Shown here: positions 12,629 through 23,545 of the stretch, piece by piece
Layout of the letters: every line of letters begins with the position of its first letter
How positions within the stretch are numbered: the stretch's first letter is position 1
Assembly (NCBI GenBank): GCA_027600665.1
Contig: JADGJL010000061.1
Span: 1-50,295 of the forward strand
From: Irineochytrium annulatum
Taxonomy: Eukaryota; Chytridiomycota; Chytridiomycetes; Chytridiales; Chytridiaceae
DNA length: 50,295 bases
Direction of reading: 5' to 3'
Translations under genes and position numbers: made by a program
Notes under the pieces: model-generated
Database searches by the model: none
The model's input: only the letters and a program-made list of their open reading frames with translations
What the model was told of the DNA's origin: nothing

Positions 12629-13388
12629 ATAGAACTAGGATCATGTTGGCATATCACAAAGTGTGTGGCGTTGACGGAGGGCAGCTAATGGTTCATAAAG
12701 GGGCACTGCGACGGATATGCGAACTATTCAAAGACATACCTACACCCCATCATCCCACGGAAGCAATCCACAATAGATAATAGGTCATCTGCTGCTTCCT
12801 TAAGGACTTGGATAGTCTCGCCCCTTAGAGTCGAATGTCTTGACAGTGTATCGCTCCCAACAAAGGGTTCCCAGTCACAAAAATCTCGAAGTTCACTTAA
12901 GGAACTAAGGAACCTCTCACTCCTAACTTCCTCGTCATCTTCCAGCTGATGACCACGAGCAACTACAGGTCTGTCTTCCCATTCACATTATCATCTCCGG
13001 GCGTGTTGATGACCATCATCGCGCGCCATGTTATTTTGCTCCTCGAAAGGTCTGGCATGGTCGAAGTCGACAAGGCGACAATTGAGTTATCAACAAGAAC
13101 TGATCGGAGGATTCGTTGCAAGAGCTCCGCGATTTATTTCTTCTCAGAACGCGCCTCTAGTTGTCAAGTGACCAATGCTGTCATAGTCGTAAGACTTGAA
13201 AATTACTTGTAAGTTACCATCAACAAGAAAATTATAGTTTACTTGTCATAGCCATAACGGCTGCGTTAGGCGGCACTCTCTTTGCTCCTCTATTGCATAG
13301 CGGATTATATTAAAGAAAGAGGGCCCAGTGTGACGGAGCAAGGCTGAAAGGGCGGGTTTCGTCAAATTTGAGTTCTTTGAATAGATTT

Positions 13389-13471
13389 CTTCTCTTTATG
13401 TGAGCAAACTGTTCTTAAACAATAAAGTTGAAAGACCGCTTACCTTCTCTTTGAGTGAGCAACCTGGCTCT
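13389..13471 (+). repeat. imperfect direct repeat, two units 55 bases apart
   Basis: CTTCTCTTTATGTGAGCAAA at 13389 recurs as CTTCTCTTTGAGTGAGCAAC at 13444, and similarity continues some 8 bases further in each. A shorter third echo, AAGTGAGCAGC, lies near 13510. Confidence 0.6.
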
Positions 13472-14060
13472 AACACAAAAGCAGTAGTGGGTTCTTAAGG
13501 AAGAAGAAAGTGAGCAGCGAATTAACTGCCCATTGAAACACTATAGTACGGACACTGGCATAGCCAGCATAAGTTTGTTTGTTGTTATTTATTCGTTCTC
13601 AATTAATATCAGAGCTTACGCTCCCCTGCCTTATGGCACCTGTCATATGGCACCCGCTGAGCGCCCTTATCTCGTGACGCGCAAGTCTCATCCGAGAGAT
13701 AAATATGGATTTAAGCTGTATTTCCGATGACTTAGATTGTGTACGGGGTTAAGGTAGCGACCCTTCCCCTATCGTCTTGCATTGTGTGCCTCAGAACGCG
13801 CAGGCGACGTGTAACATCTTGCGTGTCACCCGACGCCTTGGCGCTCAACTTTGATTTAGAAAATGTTTGCCTGTTTTAGCTGTGGAGCTGTGGAGGCGAC
13901 GGCGTCGAGGACGCGACACATGGACCTGATCTAAATACAGTTTTACCTGATGACTTCCACCGGTAAACATTGGCCAATGAATCCTGCCTTGAAAACCACA
14001 GAAGGCTATGTTTTCTTCTGAGTCGCAGTACATCCGGTATTGACTTCAACGGACTGCCGT

Positions 14061-14695
14061 TCACAACAACCTCAAAATCGTTCTATTGACGGTGCTCTGC
14101 CACTCTGGCAATTTCCCAGGCTTCAACATCGACTCCGCTGCATTCATGATGTTGATGACATAGGCATATCTGTGCCAGTTCGCAATCATCATACTTCTTT
14201 CTGACTTTGCGATTGGGCTCCAATCGAAGATCTTCAGCAGTCGAGAACTGAGAATGAGTGAGTTGTCAGCAATGTCAGCGAGGGATAAAGAGATTTGGGG
14301 CCGAGTTGGCGAACTTCTTGTGATGGGGGCTGAACGCTTGCCTCCAGGCAGACCAGACTGTGCAACTTGGATGCTGTTTCCTTCCCACCCATCCAATAGC
14401 GCTTCCCGTCCGGTGTCCAAGATGTCGTAAGCGCCGGTTTGAAACAGCTCTCCCATCAACCTTAGGTAAGATCTCGTTTTAGGCAGCTACCCCGTTCGTT
14501 GATCGCGAGCGCAACGATTTCACACAGATTTGTCATGCCTCATGATTGCACTTAAGCAGGTCGACGAAGCATATCAAACGCGAGAAATGTGCTTGAAGGG
14601 TAGAAAGAGACCCATGCGCCATCCCCCTCGTGGTTATCACTCTCGTCCTCTGCGTCCCAATCTATAATCACATCCCAATACGGCGTGGCTTGACA
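14061..14695 (-). pseudogene. unassigned coding-like fragments, possible gene relic
   Basis: Two successive open segments on the minus strand look protein-coding in composition. The first (about 14690-14553) contains PYWDVIIDWDAEDESD and FYPSSTFLAFDML; the second (14456-14061, 131 residues from an ATG) contains KIFDWSPIAKSER and ANWHRYAYVINIMNAAE. The first segment has an in-frame stop just upstream, no ATG at its head, and lies against the CSTF2 start codon, so a full gene cannot fit. PYWDxxxD faintly recalls the tyrosinase signature PYWDW, but no copper-binding histidine clusters are seen and I do not assign it. A broken gene or decayed mobile-element ORF is the best description. Confidence 0.35.
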
Positions 14696-14719
14696 CTACA
14701 AGCCGTTCAAGCCGTAATT

Positions 14720-16262
14720 ATGTCACCTTCGCGGGTCGTTTTCGGTAACATGCCTTCTCACATCATTTACTAACCATCCAGTCGGCAACATTCCATGTGG
14801 GCCATCTGGTGTTGCCATTGCAATGTTAACGGACGCCCTTAAGATGACGTTGCGGAGACGCAACTGATCGACATCTTCAAGGAAGTTGGGCCCGTCGTGT
14901 CCTTTAGATTAGTATTTGATCGTGACTCGGGAAAGCCGAAAGGCTTTGGTTTTTGCACATTCAAAGGTGTTTGCAACTAGCATTTTTTTGTTTCTTTATT
15001 AGACATTGAATATATATTGGTGATAGATCCCCAAACGGCTGCGAGCGCGGTTCGAAATTATAGGCTACGGAAGCCCATCGTTTTTGCTTTTTTTTGCTTT
15101 CATTTTCCGTCCTTCCGATTTTTCTTTGCTTAAAATGACCGACAAGGTCCCTCGCTGGTAATATGGCTTTCGTAGCTGAGATTGTCAGCAGCTCGCCGTG
15201 GTTACGAATGAGTTTCTTAAAAGGGAATGATTTGCTGCTTCAGCTCTTCCCTGGTTTGGTTTTGATGAAGAGGAGAAACGAGCATTCTTGTTTCTACCAA
15301 ATATCTTTCCCTTCCCTCCCCTCCTTCCCCTTCTCTTCTCTCCTATCAAACAACCCCCCCCAAAAAAAAACTTGACGACCAACACTGAACAACTACGAGA
15401 TCGGTGGACGGCTTCTTAGGATCGATTTTGCGGAGAGTGACAAGGACGACGCGACGCCGAGTCACTACCGCGCGGACGATGACGATGTATGATTTTCTTC
15501 CGCCTTGTTGGCCCTAAATTTATCGGCAGAAATCTCGCGGCCCATCGCGAACCGGCCCGCCGGTAAACTCGTCCATCGAGGCCATTAACAAGGTCCTGGA
15601 CACCATACCCTCGGCGCAGATCCTGGAGGTCATGTCACAGCTAAAGGTTTCGCATGATTCTTCCGCACAAGCTAACTTACGTGAACAAATAAAAGCTTTT
15701 GGTCCAAAATAACCCCGACCAGGCCAAGATGCTGCTGCTGTCGAACCCGCAGCTGGCGTACACCATATTTCAGACCATGCTGGCAATGCCGTCGATTATT
15801 GATTCGGGGGTTATGCAGGTAAACGTGATTGATCGAATTAAAGGGATGAGGTTTTTTCATGTTTCTTCGTGGTAGCGATTGACGCAGGGGCAAGCAGTGA
15901 ACCAGCCAGCGATATTCACGCCCCCAGCCCCTGTCGTTCCACAATTCATGCCCGCCGTCCCGCAGTTGGGACAGCAGCAACTGAGTGCGTTGTCTAGCCT
16001 TCTCGTTCCTTGGCGATATGTTACTAACATACTTGGTAGATGATATCATTTTGCAAGAACAGCAGAAGGTACAGAGCGTCTGCTGACTGTCGCCTAACTG
16101 TGTCTTTCAGCAACTCCTGATACAAGTTATGAACCTCACGCCCGATCAAATACAAGCGCTGCCTGCCGACCAGAGGGCGAGCATTTTGCAACTGGTAAAA
16201 TTCGATAGCTGGGCTCGCTTTCTAAATTATGGGATTTTCAGCGGTCGCAACTGATAGGATAA
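14720..16262 (+). CDS. CSTF2: cleavage stimulation factor 64-kDa subunit (CstF64/Rna15)
   Basis: RNA-binding subunit of the mRNA 3'-end cleavage machinery, recognising U/GU-rich downstream elements in the nucleus. The N-terminal RRM is split over five exons: [18 protein letters not shown] (RNP2), then [31 protein letters not shown] (RNP1), [12 protein letters not shown] and [16 protein letters not shown]. The hinge that binds CstF77 and symplekin follows: [25 protein letters not shown] and [23 protein letters not shown] short Pro/Gln-rich linker leads to the C-terminal three-helix domain ([33 protein letters not shown]), the Pcf11-binding part. Domain order is exactly that of CstF64, but the Gly/Pro-rich region of vertebrates is almost absent, as in yeast Rna15. 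One intron inside the RRM (about 15081-15400) is some 320 bases, far longer than its neighbours. Confidence 0.92.
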
Positions 16263-16484
16263 TTGGGAGGTGGCACACAAGTGCCATTAGCTCTATACGC
16301 GGATTTTTAAATGCCGTTGACATCATATGGGCGCATAGTTGTCAACCAAATGCGCATTATTAGGCAGAGGGTTGTCACTATTGCAATAAAAATTTGACTT
16401 CGTGAGCGGTCACCGCCATACGAATTTATATGCTAGAAGAATTAATGTAGATATCATCTCCATCTTTCAATAATGCCACCAAAT
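16263..16484. other. convergent intergenic region CSTF2/FAM161
   Basis: A 222-base AT-rich spacer that holds both 3' ends. It contains GCAATAAAAATTTG at 16382-16395, a plausible polyadenylation signal for CSTF2. Nothing else is seen. Confidence 0.5.
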
Positions 16485-18853
16485 TTACTTAATATCCCTA
16501 ACGATCCTCTCGAAGTCCTGCCGCGCTCTCAATTTCGCATGATGCACGTCCATCTGTTCGAACAAACACAGCCTCTCATCCAGATTCCCCTTTATCCGCG
16601 CCAACTGCCTCCTGTACTCTTCCTCCCGCTCCCGCATGCTTACCGCCAGATCCCTTTTCAGGCTCCGTGACCGGCTATCTTTGTCCTGGCCGTGCGCTGC
16701 CACAAGTCCGCGGATTTTACTCGCCATGACGCTTGAAGGCCGCTTTGGCCGCGGCGCGGGCTCATCCTTTGCTAACTCACGGGCGGCCATCTGCGTGCGG
16801 TGGTGTTGATTGCGAAGGGATGAGGAGCGGGTCTCGCATGGTGGAGGGACGCGTGGTGGCGGCGTGTAAATGGGTCGTTGGGGCCGGCGGTAATATTTAA
16901 GAGGATTGATGTCTAAAGACCGCGAACGCCGCCTCAATAAAGAGTTCTCGTAGTGTTTTTGGACACCTTGGAAGGGCTCTGGTCTATGCCGTGTTAGATT
17001 CCCCCACAACAAGAGAACAACGTAAGGTAAATACTTTGTCGTCCTCGTATCGCTCTTGCGCTCCTCTAACTGTCGCTGAAACTCCGCCTGCAACCTCCTA
17101 TGGTCCGGTATATCGTGATTGATCCTCGGCCGGAAGCGATGCTCATCCGTCACGCCCGCCCTCATCTCCGACTCCTGCAGCCTCTCTCGTCTTTTGACCC
17201 CATCAGCCGCGGCGCTCTCTACAAGACTGCACTGGTTTGATCGACTGTTAGCCAGCGATCGCGCCTTGCGACGGCGTGAGAGTTCGGCGGTGTCAACCGA
17301 GTTGATGGCGTCCTCGATGACTTTGTTTGACCTACTCTGTGTAGGAGAGTTAGATAGGCGGTAGGGGGAGGGGCGGAGTACCTTGCAGGAGCATCGGTTG
17401 GAGCTGCTATTGTCGTGGCAGAAGCTGAAGGGTTTAACTTGCATCATAAGGGCGAAGGAGCGGGCCGAGCGGGACTCAGCGGACTTGTTGCCCATGCGAC
17501 GCATTATCTCGTGATATCTAGCAATGAAGAGCATTAGGAGGGTACAAAGTTTGGCATAGGGTAGATCTCTGAAATTACCGGGGGACGAGGGAGGACGCCG
17601 GTACAGGGTTGGCACGGAACTTCGTTGAGATCTCAGCCCGCTCCCGGGCCTCGGCGTTCCTGAGGTCTTCCTCCAGTCGTCGTTGAGATCTCGAAGGCAT
17701 CGGCGAGCGGAACATTGTCGCTACGCGAGGCACTCCGCGAGCGTTATAAGACTGCATGGTAGGGCTGGCGGATCTTGCCCTGATGTGACTCGGAGTTCCA
17801 TAGCCGCTAGGCGTTGCGGAAGCGGAGAAGAGGGTGTCTACGTGGACATGAAGGTAAGATAAGAGGACCGAAGCCTCCTGACGTAGTAAGCCTACCGGCA
17901 TTCTCGCTAATCGAGTCATCATGATCTATCTCCTGTCTGCTCTCCACTCCCCGGTTCGTCGAAACCTCATTAAACGTGATTCGCCTCGTTCCACTCCGTA
18001 GAGCCTCCCTTATCTCCACCCTCGTCCCCCCATCTCTCGATACCTTCGGCTCCTCCGCACCCCTCCTCACGCCCCTAGCCTGCCACTGCTGACTCAACGC
18101 ATTCAAATCATCATCCACCATCGCATGCAGCAGGCCTGCAAAAACCTCCTCAGACACCCTCCCGCTCTCCAGCGGGAACGAGGCGGCCTCGCCATGCCTC
18201 ATCGCCGACCAGATCTCCGCCTCCAGGTCGCTCTCAGTGATCCCGGTAGGTGAGTACGCCGTATCCCCAATCCAATTTCTCGAGGAAGCCTGGCCCAACA
18301 CCCATGGCTTCTCCGTCCACCCGAAGGTCCGCGGCTCCAACCTCAGCCTCTGATCCTCCAGCGTGCCATGGATCCGCTTGTAGAGGTATTCCCCGCGCGC
18401 GGCGATGGCGGCGCGCTGCTGGGACGCCCGGATGAATTCGGCGTGGACGTCGAGCTCGGACTGCATCTGCTGGAACGAAAGCTTTTCGAGCCTGTCCAGA
18501 GCGTCCGCGCAGGCGACGTCGACGGCCGACGAGTGTGAGCCGGTCTCGCTGCTGCTCGCGCGATCGTTGATTGAGACGTCGGATCTGTCCTCGTGCACAC
18601 TGCTGCTGCCGTCATAGTGGTGGTCGAGGGCCGAGCTGCGGCCGCTATCCGGCGACGGATCTTGCCGGCAGATAGGTCGCTCGAACTGCTGCTGACGGGC
18701 GGTGTCGATCCTCGAACGCTTCTGTGTAGAGGGAGGTCGATGCGAAATGGGCAGTCTCAGGGGCCGGCCCTGGACTGCCAACGCGTCCGTGAAAGAACAT
18801 CTGCTCAGGTCCTGGTGCTGTGAAGCGTTCAGGCGATGGTTGCTCGGGGCCAT
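16485..18853 (-). CDS. FAM161: FAM161 family centriole/ciliary protein
   Basis: Spliced gene, roughly 700 residues. The N-terminal third (18853-17960) is Ser/Arg-rich with short helices and starts MAPSNHRLNASQHQD. The family (UPF0564) signature appears in order in the C-terminal half: STKFRANPVPASSLVPR (about 17620-17580), then after an intron YHEIMRRMGNKS, MQVKPFSFC, EHRFRPRINHDIPDHRRL with a following FQRQLEERK, and near the end REEEYRRQLARIKGNLDERLCLFEQ. This succession (FRAxPVP, KPFSF, FRP+IN..VPD, RPxLFEQ) defines FAM161A/B. In vertebrates these proteins bind microtubules, line the inner scaffold of centrioles and the connecting cilium, and bind each other through this domain. A homologue points to an organism with basal bodies. 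The divergent eIF2B delta start is 133 bases away. Confidence 0.85.
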
Positions 18854-18986
18854 GAGGACGAGATGATTTACGGTGACCTGAGCTGGAAAGGGAGGTTCCT
18901 CAAGCCGCGTCGGTCGCTGTCAAAGTAAACCGGTTGGCAGCTCATTCCTCGCGAGTCATACCTCGGGAGTCACATCTTCGACAACG
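18854..18986. promoter_or_regulatory. divergent promoter, FAM161 / eIF2B delta
   Basis: A 133-base spacer between two outward-facing ATGs, so the two genes share promoter DNA. No specific motif is recognised. Confidence 0.45.
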
Positions 18987-20818
18987 ATGAGTGAACCACC
19001 GAAGCGCAAGTCCATTAAGGACATGACGAAAGCGGAGCGGAGGGCGCTGCAGGTCTGCCCCATCACATCTCCCATACACGATTGCTGAGCGAATAATCAT
19101 GCAGGAAGAGCAACGAGCCAACAAGCAGAAGCAGAAGGAATCCGGCGGGTCCAATGCTCCCCCAGCCCGCGGACAGAACACCCGCGCATCTCAATCCGGC
19201 GCATCCCGCGACGACCACCAACTCGCCGGATCACCGTCAACCCACGCCTCCCACGCCGGGGGCACATCCCCTCCCAACCCCACCTTCACTCGCCCGCTCA
19301 ACGTGTCCACCACCACCGCTCCCCGCCACCAGCATAAATTAAAAGCGGACAAATACGGCCGTGTGTCCACGACGGCTCAGAAACCCGTGCCGCTCTTGTC
19401 GCATCTCACCCAGCTGGAGAGCGGGTGTGGTGGCGGAGGAGGGTCGGATGAGCTGAGGGCGCACGGGACGGTGCATCCGGCCGTCATGAATCTTGGGTTG
19501 CAGTTTAGTGAGTTTGTGGTCGTGGGCGGGAGCGCGAGGTGTTTGGCTATGCTCGTCGCCTTCAAGAAGGTACTACACGGGGGCGAGGGGGAGGATAATG
19601 CGGGGAGGTTTGAGAGTCTCACTGGAAATGCTCAGGTTATATCAGACTACGTCACACCACCTGGCACGTCTCTACAACGGAACCTGACGCAGTACATCGG
19701 CAAGCAGATCGACTACCTCACCACCACACGCTCCCTGGCCGACAGCATGAAGACGGCCATCCGATACGTAAAGAGCGAGATTGCCAACTGCTCCATCGAC
19801 AACGCCGATGTCGAGGTGCTGTTGAGTTATACCAGATGCTGAAATCTTAACGTTGTACGTTTCGCACAGGCGAAAAAGTACCTTCTGGATCAAATCGACA
19901 ACTTCATCAAGGAGAAGATCAGCTACACTGCTTCCGCAATAAGCGAGCACGCCATCAGGAAGATCAACTCGGGTGATGTTATTCTCACATACGCAAAGTT
20001 CGAGCCCTGCCTTCCTTCTTCACCGTTAATAAACAATCTTGGCATAGTTCGTCGGTCGTACACCGTCTACTAGTCGACGCGCATAAAGCGGGAAAATTAT
20101 TCCGTGTGATCGTGTGCGACTCTAGGCCAAAGTTTGAAGGTATAAGACCGTGCTTCTGTGGCAGGGCGATACTGACGGTACATAGGCAAGATCCTGCTGC
20201 AGAACCTGACGAAGGCCGGTATCCAGTGCACGTACGTCCTGACGAACGGGTTGGGCGTCGTCATGAAAAATGTAAGCTTAGAGGCTTTTAAAGTTACCAC
20301 AACCTGAGATCGTTAACATAATGCTGTGTGTTGAAAAGGTGACGAAGGTGATCATCGGTGCGAGCGCGTTGCTGGCGAATGGCGCCATCATGTCACGCGT
20401 GGGCACCGCGATGGTGACGATGATGGCGTCCGATGCCAACATCCCCGTCATCGCCTTGTGCGAGCTGTACAAGTTCAGCGACGCCGTCCGGCTTGACTCA
20501 TACGTCTGGAACGAGATCGGTATGTCGATGACCATCTGTCTACAAACTGAGAGTCAAAAAGGTGATCCCGACGAGCTCGTCCGCCTCGGCAACAAGTCCC
20601 CCCAACACACCGTGCCCACCGCACTGCGGCCCACCACGAGCCTCACTGGCGTCCGCGAACCGATACTGAGCACCTGGCGGGATATACAGGACCTCAAGCT
20701 CCTGAATATCCACTACGACATCACGCCAGCCTCAAACATCTCTATGGTTATATGGGAGAATGGACTGATCCCACCTAACAGTTCACGGATAGAGCGGGAG
20801 AGGGAGAAGATTGTATAA
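18987..20818 (+). CDS. EIF2B4: translation initiation factor eIF2B delta subunit (GCD2)
   Basis: Regulatory subunit of the guanine-nucleotide exchange factor for eIF2; it forms the core that senses phosphorylated eIF2 alpha. The protein starts MSEPPKRKSIKDMTKAERRALQ and continues EEQRANKQKQKE, the lysine/glutamine-rich delta N-terminus that in yeast Gcd2/Gcd11 systems is poorly structured. A Pro/Ser/Thr-rich linker follows, then the IF-2B domain: VHPAVMNLGLQFSEFVVVGG, PPGTSLQRNLTQYIGKQIDYL, SIDNADV, ISEHAIRKINSGDVILTYAK, VIVCDSRPKFEGKILLQNL, GIQCTYVLTNGLG, KVIIGASALLANGAIMSRVG, and near the end NIHYDITPASNISMVIWENG with the conserved YDxTP motif. Introns are 40-70 bases. The stop lies only 55 bases from the stop of the convergent RPN7 gene. 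Confidence 0.95.
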
Positions 20819-20873
20819 GGATGTTGTTTTATATTTTTGAATATCTTTTATGCAACCAGCCGACAGCCGTGTA

Positions 20874-22423
20874 TTAGACAGAGATCTAATTGATATCTCA
20901 ATGTTAGCGACAATATATGCAGCAATCAAGTTGAACTTACGACTCGGCTCAGCTTCTGTATTCTGTTCAAAAGGATGTCTCCTTGCTTGATTGAGGCCTG
21001 GTATTGCGCGTTCTTGGCGTCGGGGCGATTCGTCTCGACGATACCTCCCACTTTATCAATCACGGCATTCAGGCGGCCGGCGGCGATCAGTTGCGACAGG
21101 TCACTTTTATAGGTTGTCAGCCATGCGAAAAGCGGAAGGTAAAACTTACGAGTCGATAAACTCCTCCGTGACCCCAAACGAGTTCGCCATCGACTCAATA
21201 GCAAGACTCCTGTACGACTCCAGGAGTTGCGCGTACGCGATGATCCTCATTTCGCGGACGAAGAAGCGGTAGTGGAGGTAGAAGATCCTATCGAGCTTTA
21301 GCTGTTGCTCGATAGCGGCTAACAGACTCATCAGCGACCAACAGGGTGGGGCAACTCAAACCTAATGAGGTGAAGAACTGCCGATACTCGCACTTGTACA
21401 ACGAGTTCATGAAATCCGCGAAAATAGGGATCTCGTTGATCACCTCCAAAATCTCGGGTGCCGCCACGACCTTGCCCACAATTAATTCGCGCCTACGTAG
21501 CATACACGTACCCTCTTCTTGAAATCCGGCCGCTTCAAAATCAGGCCCGAGGTGAGGACGGTGTATTTCACAAAGTCTTTATACTCCATCAACTCGGTCG
21601 ACGTAAACGTGGCAAGCGTGTCCAGCATGTTGTCCACGGCGCCTTTAAAGTCCCTGATCGAGATGCGGTAGATGCCTTCGTACACCTTCAACCGGTTCCT
21701 CCGGTCCCAGTCGCCGCCTTCATCGATCAAGCTGGGAATCAGTTAACATCCGTTACGCCCGGCGATGAGTGAAAGGGGCCCATACCTTCGCCCCTTCTCG
21801 ATATTCTTGCTGATGAGGTCGTTGTCGTTAAAGAAGAAGCCGATCCGGATAATGGCGAACGTCATGTCGATTCGCGCGCCCAGGGGGCCCGTCTTCTCCA
21901 GCGCCACCTTGTACGCCGCCAGCGCCTTCTCCTGCTCAACTTCTCAGTATTAACGCATAGAGTTCACAGGGAACCTTTTCGCCAATCTGCGCCAGATACT
22001 GGGCCTTGGCAATCAACGCGTCGCTGATATCCGTCTCCCCTAAATTCGTCTGCGCGTCGTTGATCTTGTCCTCGAGCCGCTTCAGCTCCTCCTGGTTTTT
22101 TGTTTTCGCCTCCTTCATCAACGCGGAGTCGACAGGCCAGTGAAACTCGTCGATTAGGTGCTGATAGTATGGCGCCATGCCTAATTGTCGCAGAGAGACA
22201 CACGTTAAATAACGCGCGAATGGAACACGCAAAACGCATACTGTCGGCCTTGATCCCCGCAAGGAGTTTCGCCTTCGCATCCGCGTGAAGCTCGGCGGGG
22301 CCGGAGGTCAGGATGAATTTTAGCTGCAAGCAGAGTATCAGCAATTGGGAACGCCCTTGCGCGAAGAACGCCTACCTGCGCGAGCGCGAGGTTTGGGATG
22401 GGCGGGATCTGGTTCTCTGACAT
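20874..22423 (-). CDS. RPN7: 26S proteasome regulatory lid subunit RPN7 (PSMD6)
   Basis: Scaffold subunit of the proteasome lid. About eight exons. The start ATG at 22423 gives [16 protein letters not shown], followed by [44 protein letters not shown]-like heptads, [19 protein letters not shown], a TPR-like section ending [41 protein letters not shown], then the PCI domain: [57 protein letters not shown], and [21 protein letters not shown]. Each block matches PSMD6 in order. After KLSRV a good donor (GTAAGT), branch (GCTAAC) and acceptor (TTAG) mark a last 53-base-class intron, so the protein ends ISV and TAA at 20874 rather than VSST at 20926. The start codon overlaps that of THOC5 on the other strand. 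Confidence 0.94.
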
Positions 22424-23255
22424 GGTTGATTGCGCGTCCAAGATCGCGTTGTTCGTCAATTACGGCCTGCTGTGCGATAAAATGCTCGACCACCTCATAC
22501 GCGTCGAGCGCATCGGCCAGGAACTGAAGACTGTCGCCGTCAATCTGTCTTCGAGGTCCAATGACAGTAATGTAAGTGCATCTCAGCGTGATCCACCCGA
22601 TATGCTGATAATGTACTGAAGCCCGAGGCTGAAGCCCAGCGAGCGTCGATCATGTTTCTGGAGCTGCAGAAGTTGAACCGTGCTACGCTGTTCCACACCC
22701 GGTCGATGAAAAGCGTCACGGCGGAGGCGAAGCAGAGCATGGACAGGCTTTACCTCTCGCTGCAAAACCTCAACTACGAGAAGATGTACCTACAGCGGGA
22801 GATCGCGAAGTGCAAGGACTGCGAGTCTATTTATCAGGACATCGAGCTGGTGGAGGATGATGGGAGTATGGAGTCGTTGAGTATGACAGTGGAGGAGAGG
22901 CATGAGCTGATGTTGAGGAAGCTTCACGCGGAAATGGCGGAACGTGAGAGGTACAGGTTGCTTAGTTCTTAGACTGCATTTTAATTCTGTTTCATATAGA
23001 CTGGTCACGCAGGAAAACTCGTTAAAAGCAGCAAAAGAGGAGCTCATTAAGGAGACACAGGAACTTCAGCAACAATTAGAGCAGCTGGACACCGACTTCA
23101 ACACATTCCTGCTACAGGCCGTGCCGCTGCAAAATCGGCTGAAGGCGCCCGTAAAGGAGGCGGTGAAGGAGCCGGTGGTACAAGATGTTGCGGTGGCGAA
23201 TGGCGACGAGGGGGTTCCGAACGACGTGGAAATGGCGGACTTGAAGCCGACATGA
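22422..23255 (+). CDS. THOC5: THO complex subunit 5
   Basis: THO couples transcription with mRNA export in the nucleus. Three exons give about 230 residues: a leading helix (KIALFVNYGLLCDKMLDHLIR, VERIGQELKTV), then after an intron the family core EAQRASIMFLELQKLNRATLF, SVTAEAKQSMDRLYLSLQNLNYEKMYLQREIAKC, DIELVEDD, EERHELMLRKLHAEMAERERL, and a coiled coil ending QAVPLQNRL. This aligns with the N-terminal third of THOC5 (LKKLNRLAHIR, LQLQNLLYEVMHLQKEI, LPVQEYL). The big C-terminal half of the animal protein is absent, as in short fungal versions. A Val/Glu-rich tail follows. Start choice: ATG at 22422, 22398 or 22482 are all in frame; 22422 keeps the conserved leading helix with least overlap into RPN7. 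Confidence 0.85.
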
Positions 23256-23545
23256 AGGTGGATTGGGGTACGGAGGCGGTTGTTGATGGCGCAAGGAGCG
23301 CTCTAGAGTAATGGAATGAGGCGGCGGACGATGTATTCTGACGGCTATTTGCGGAAACGAGTGCATGTATATATTTGCATTTTTTACAATATTACTAGGC
23401 GGTTTGGCCGTATTGTCACTCACTTGGAATGTTTGCATTCCTTTGGGCTCTGCTTTATACCCCTAGACGGCCAGCTCATGTATCTGTTGTCCGATTTTAT
23501 ATGTGGCAGTAGTCTAGCCTAGTCTATTTTACTTTAGAAATCTAT
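23256..23545. other. convergent intergenic region THOC5/ALG10
   Basis: A 290-base AT-rich spacer holding the 3' ends of both genes. No further gene is seen. Confidence 0.5.

Larger units (their letters stand above)
12629..14719. other. gene-poor region with degenerate repeats and coding fragments
   Basis: The largest stretch without a confident gene. It is more AT-rich than the flanks. It holds an imperfect direct repeat (13389-13416 and 13444-13471), a segment reading TAATATCAGAGC at about 13606 that resembles the primer-binding site of some LTR retroelements, and open minus-strand segments between 13850 and 14695 with no usable start codon. I see no complete gene and no transposase or reverse-transcriptase motifs. 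A decayed mobile element or pseudogene is the likeliest content, but this is inference. Confidence 0.45.

Noticed and set aside
14061..14695. Tyrosinase gene, from PYWD..D
   Set aside because: Only one short motif fits; the copper-binding histidine clusters are absent and the segment has no start.
22424..22459. RPN7 start at 22459
   Set aside because: The codon there is TTG. The ATG at 22423 gives the conserved N-terminus.
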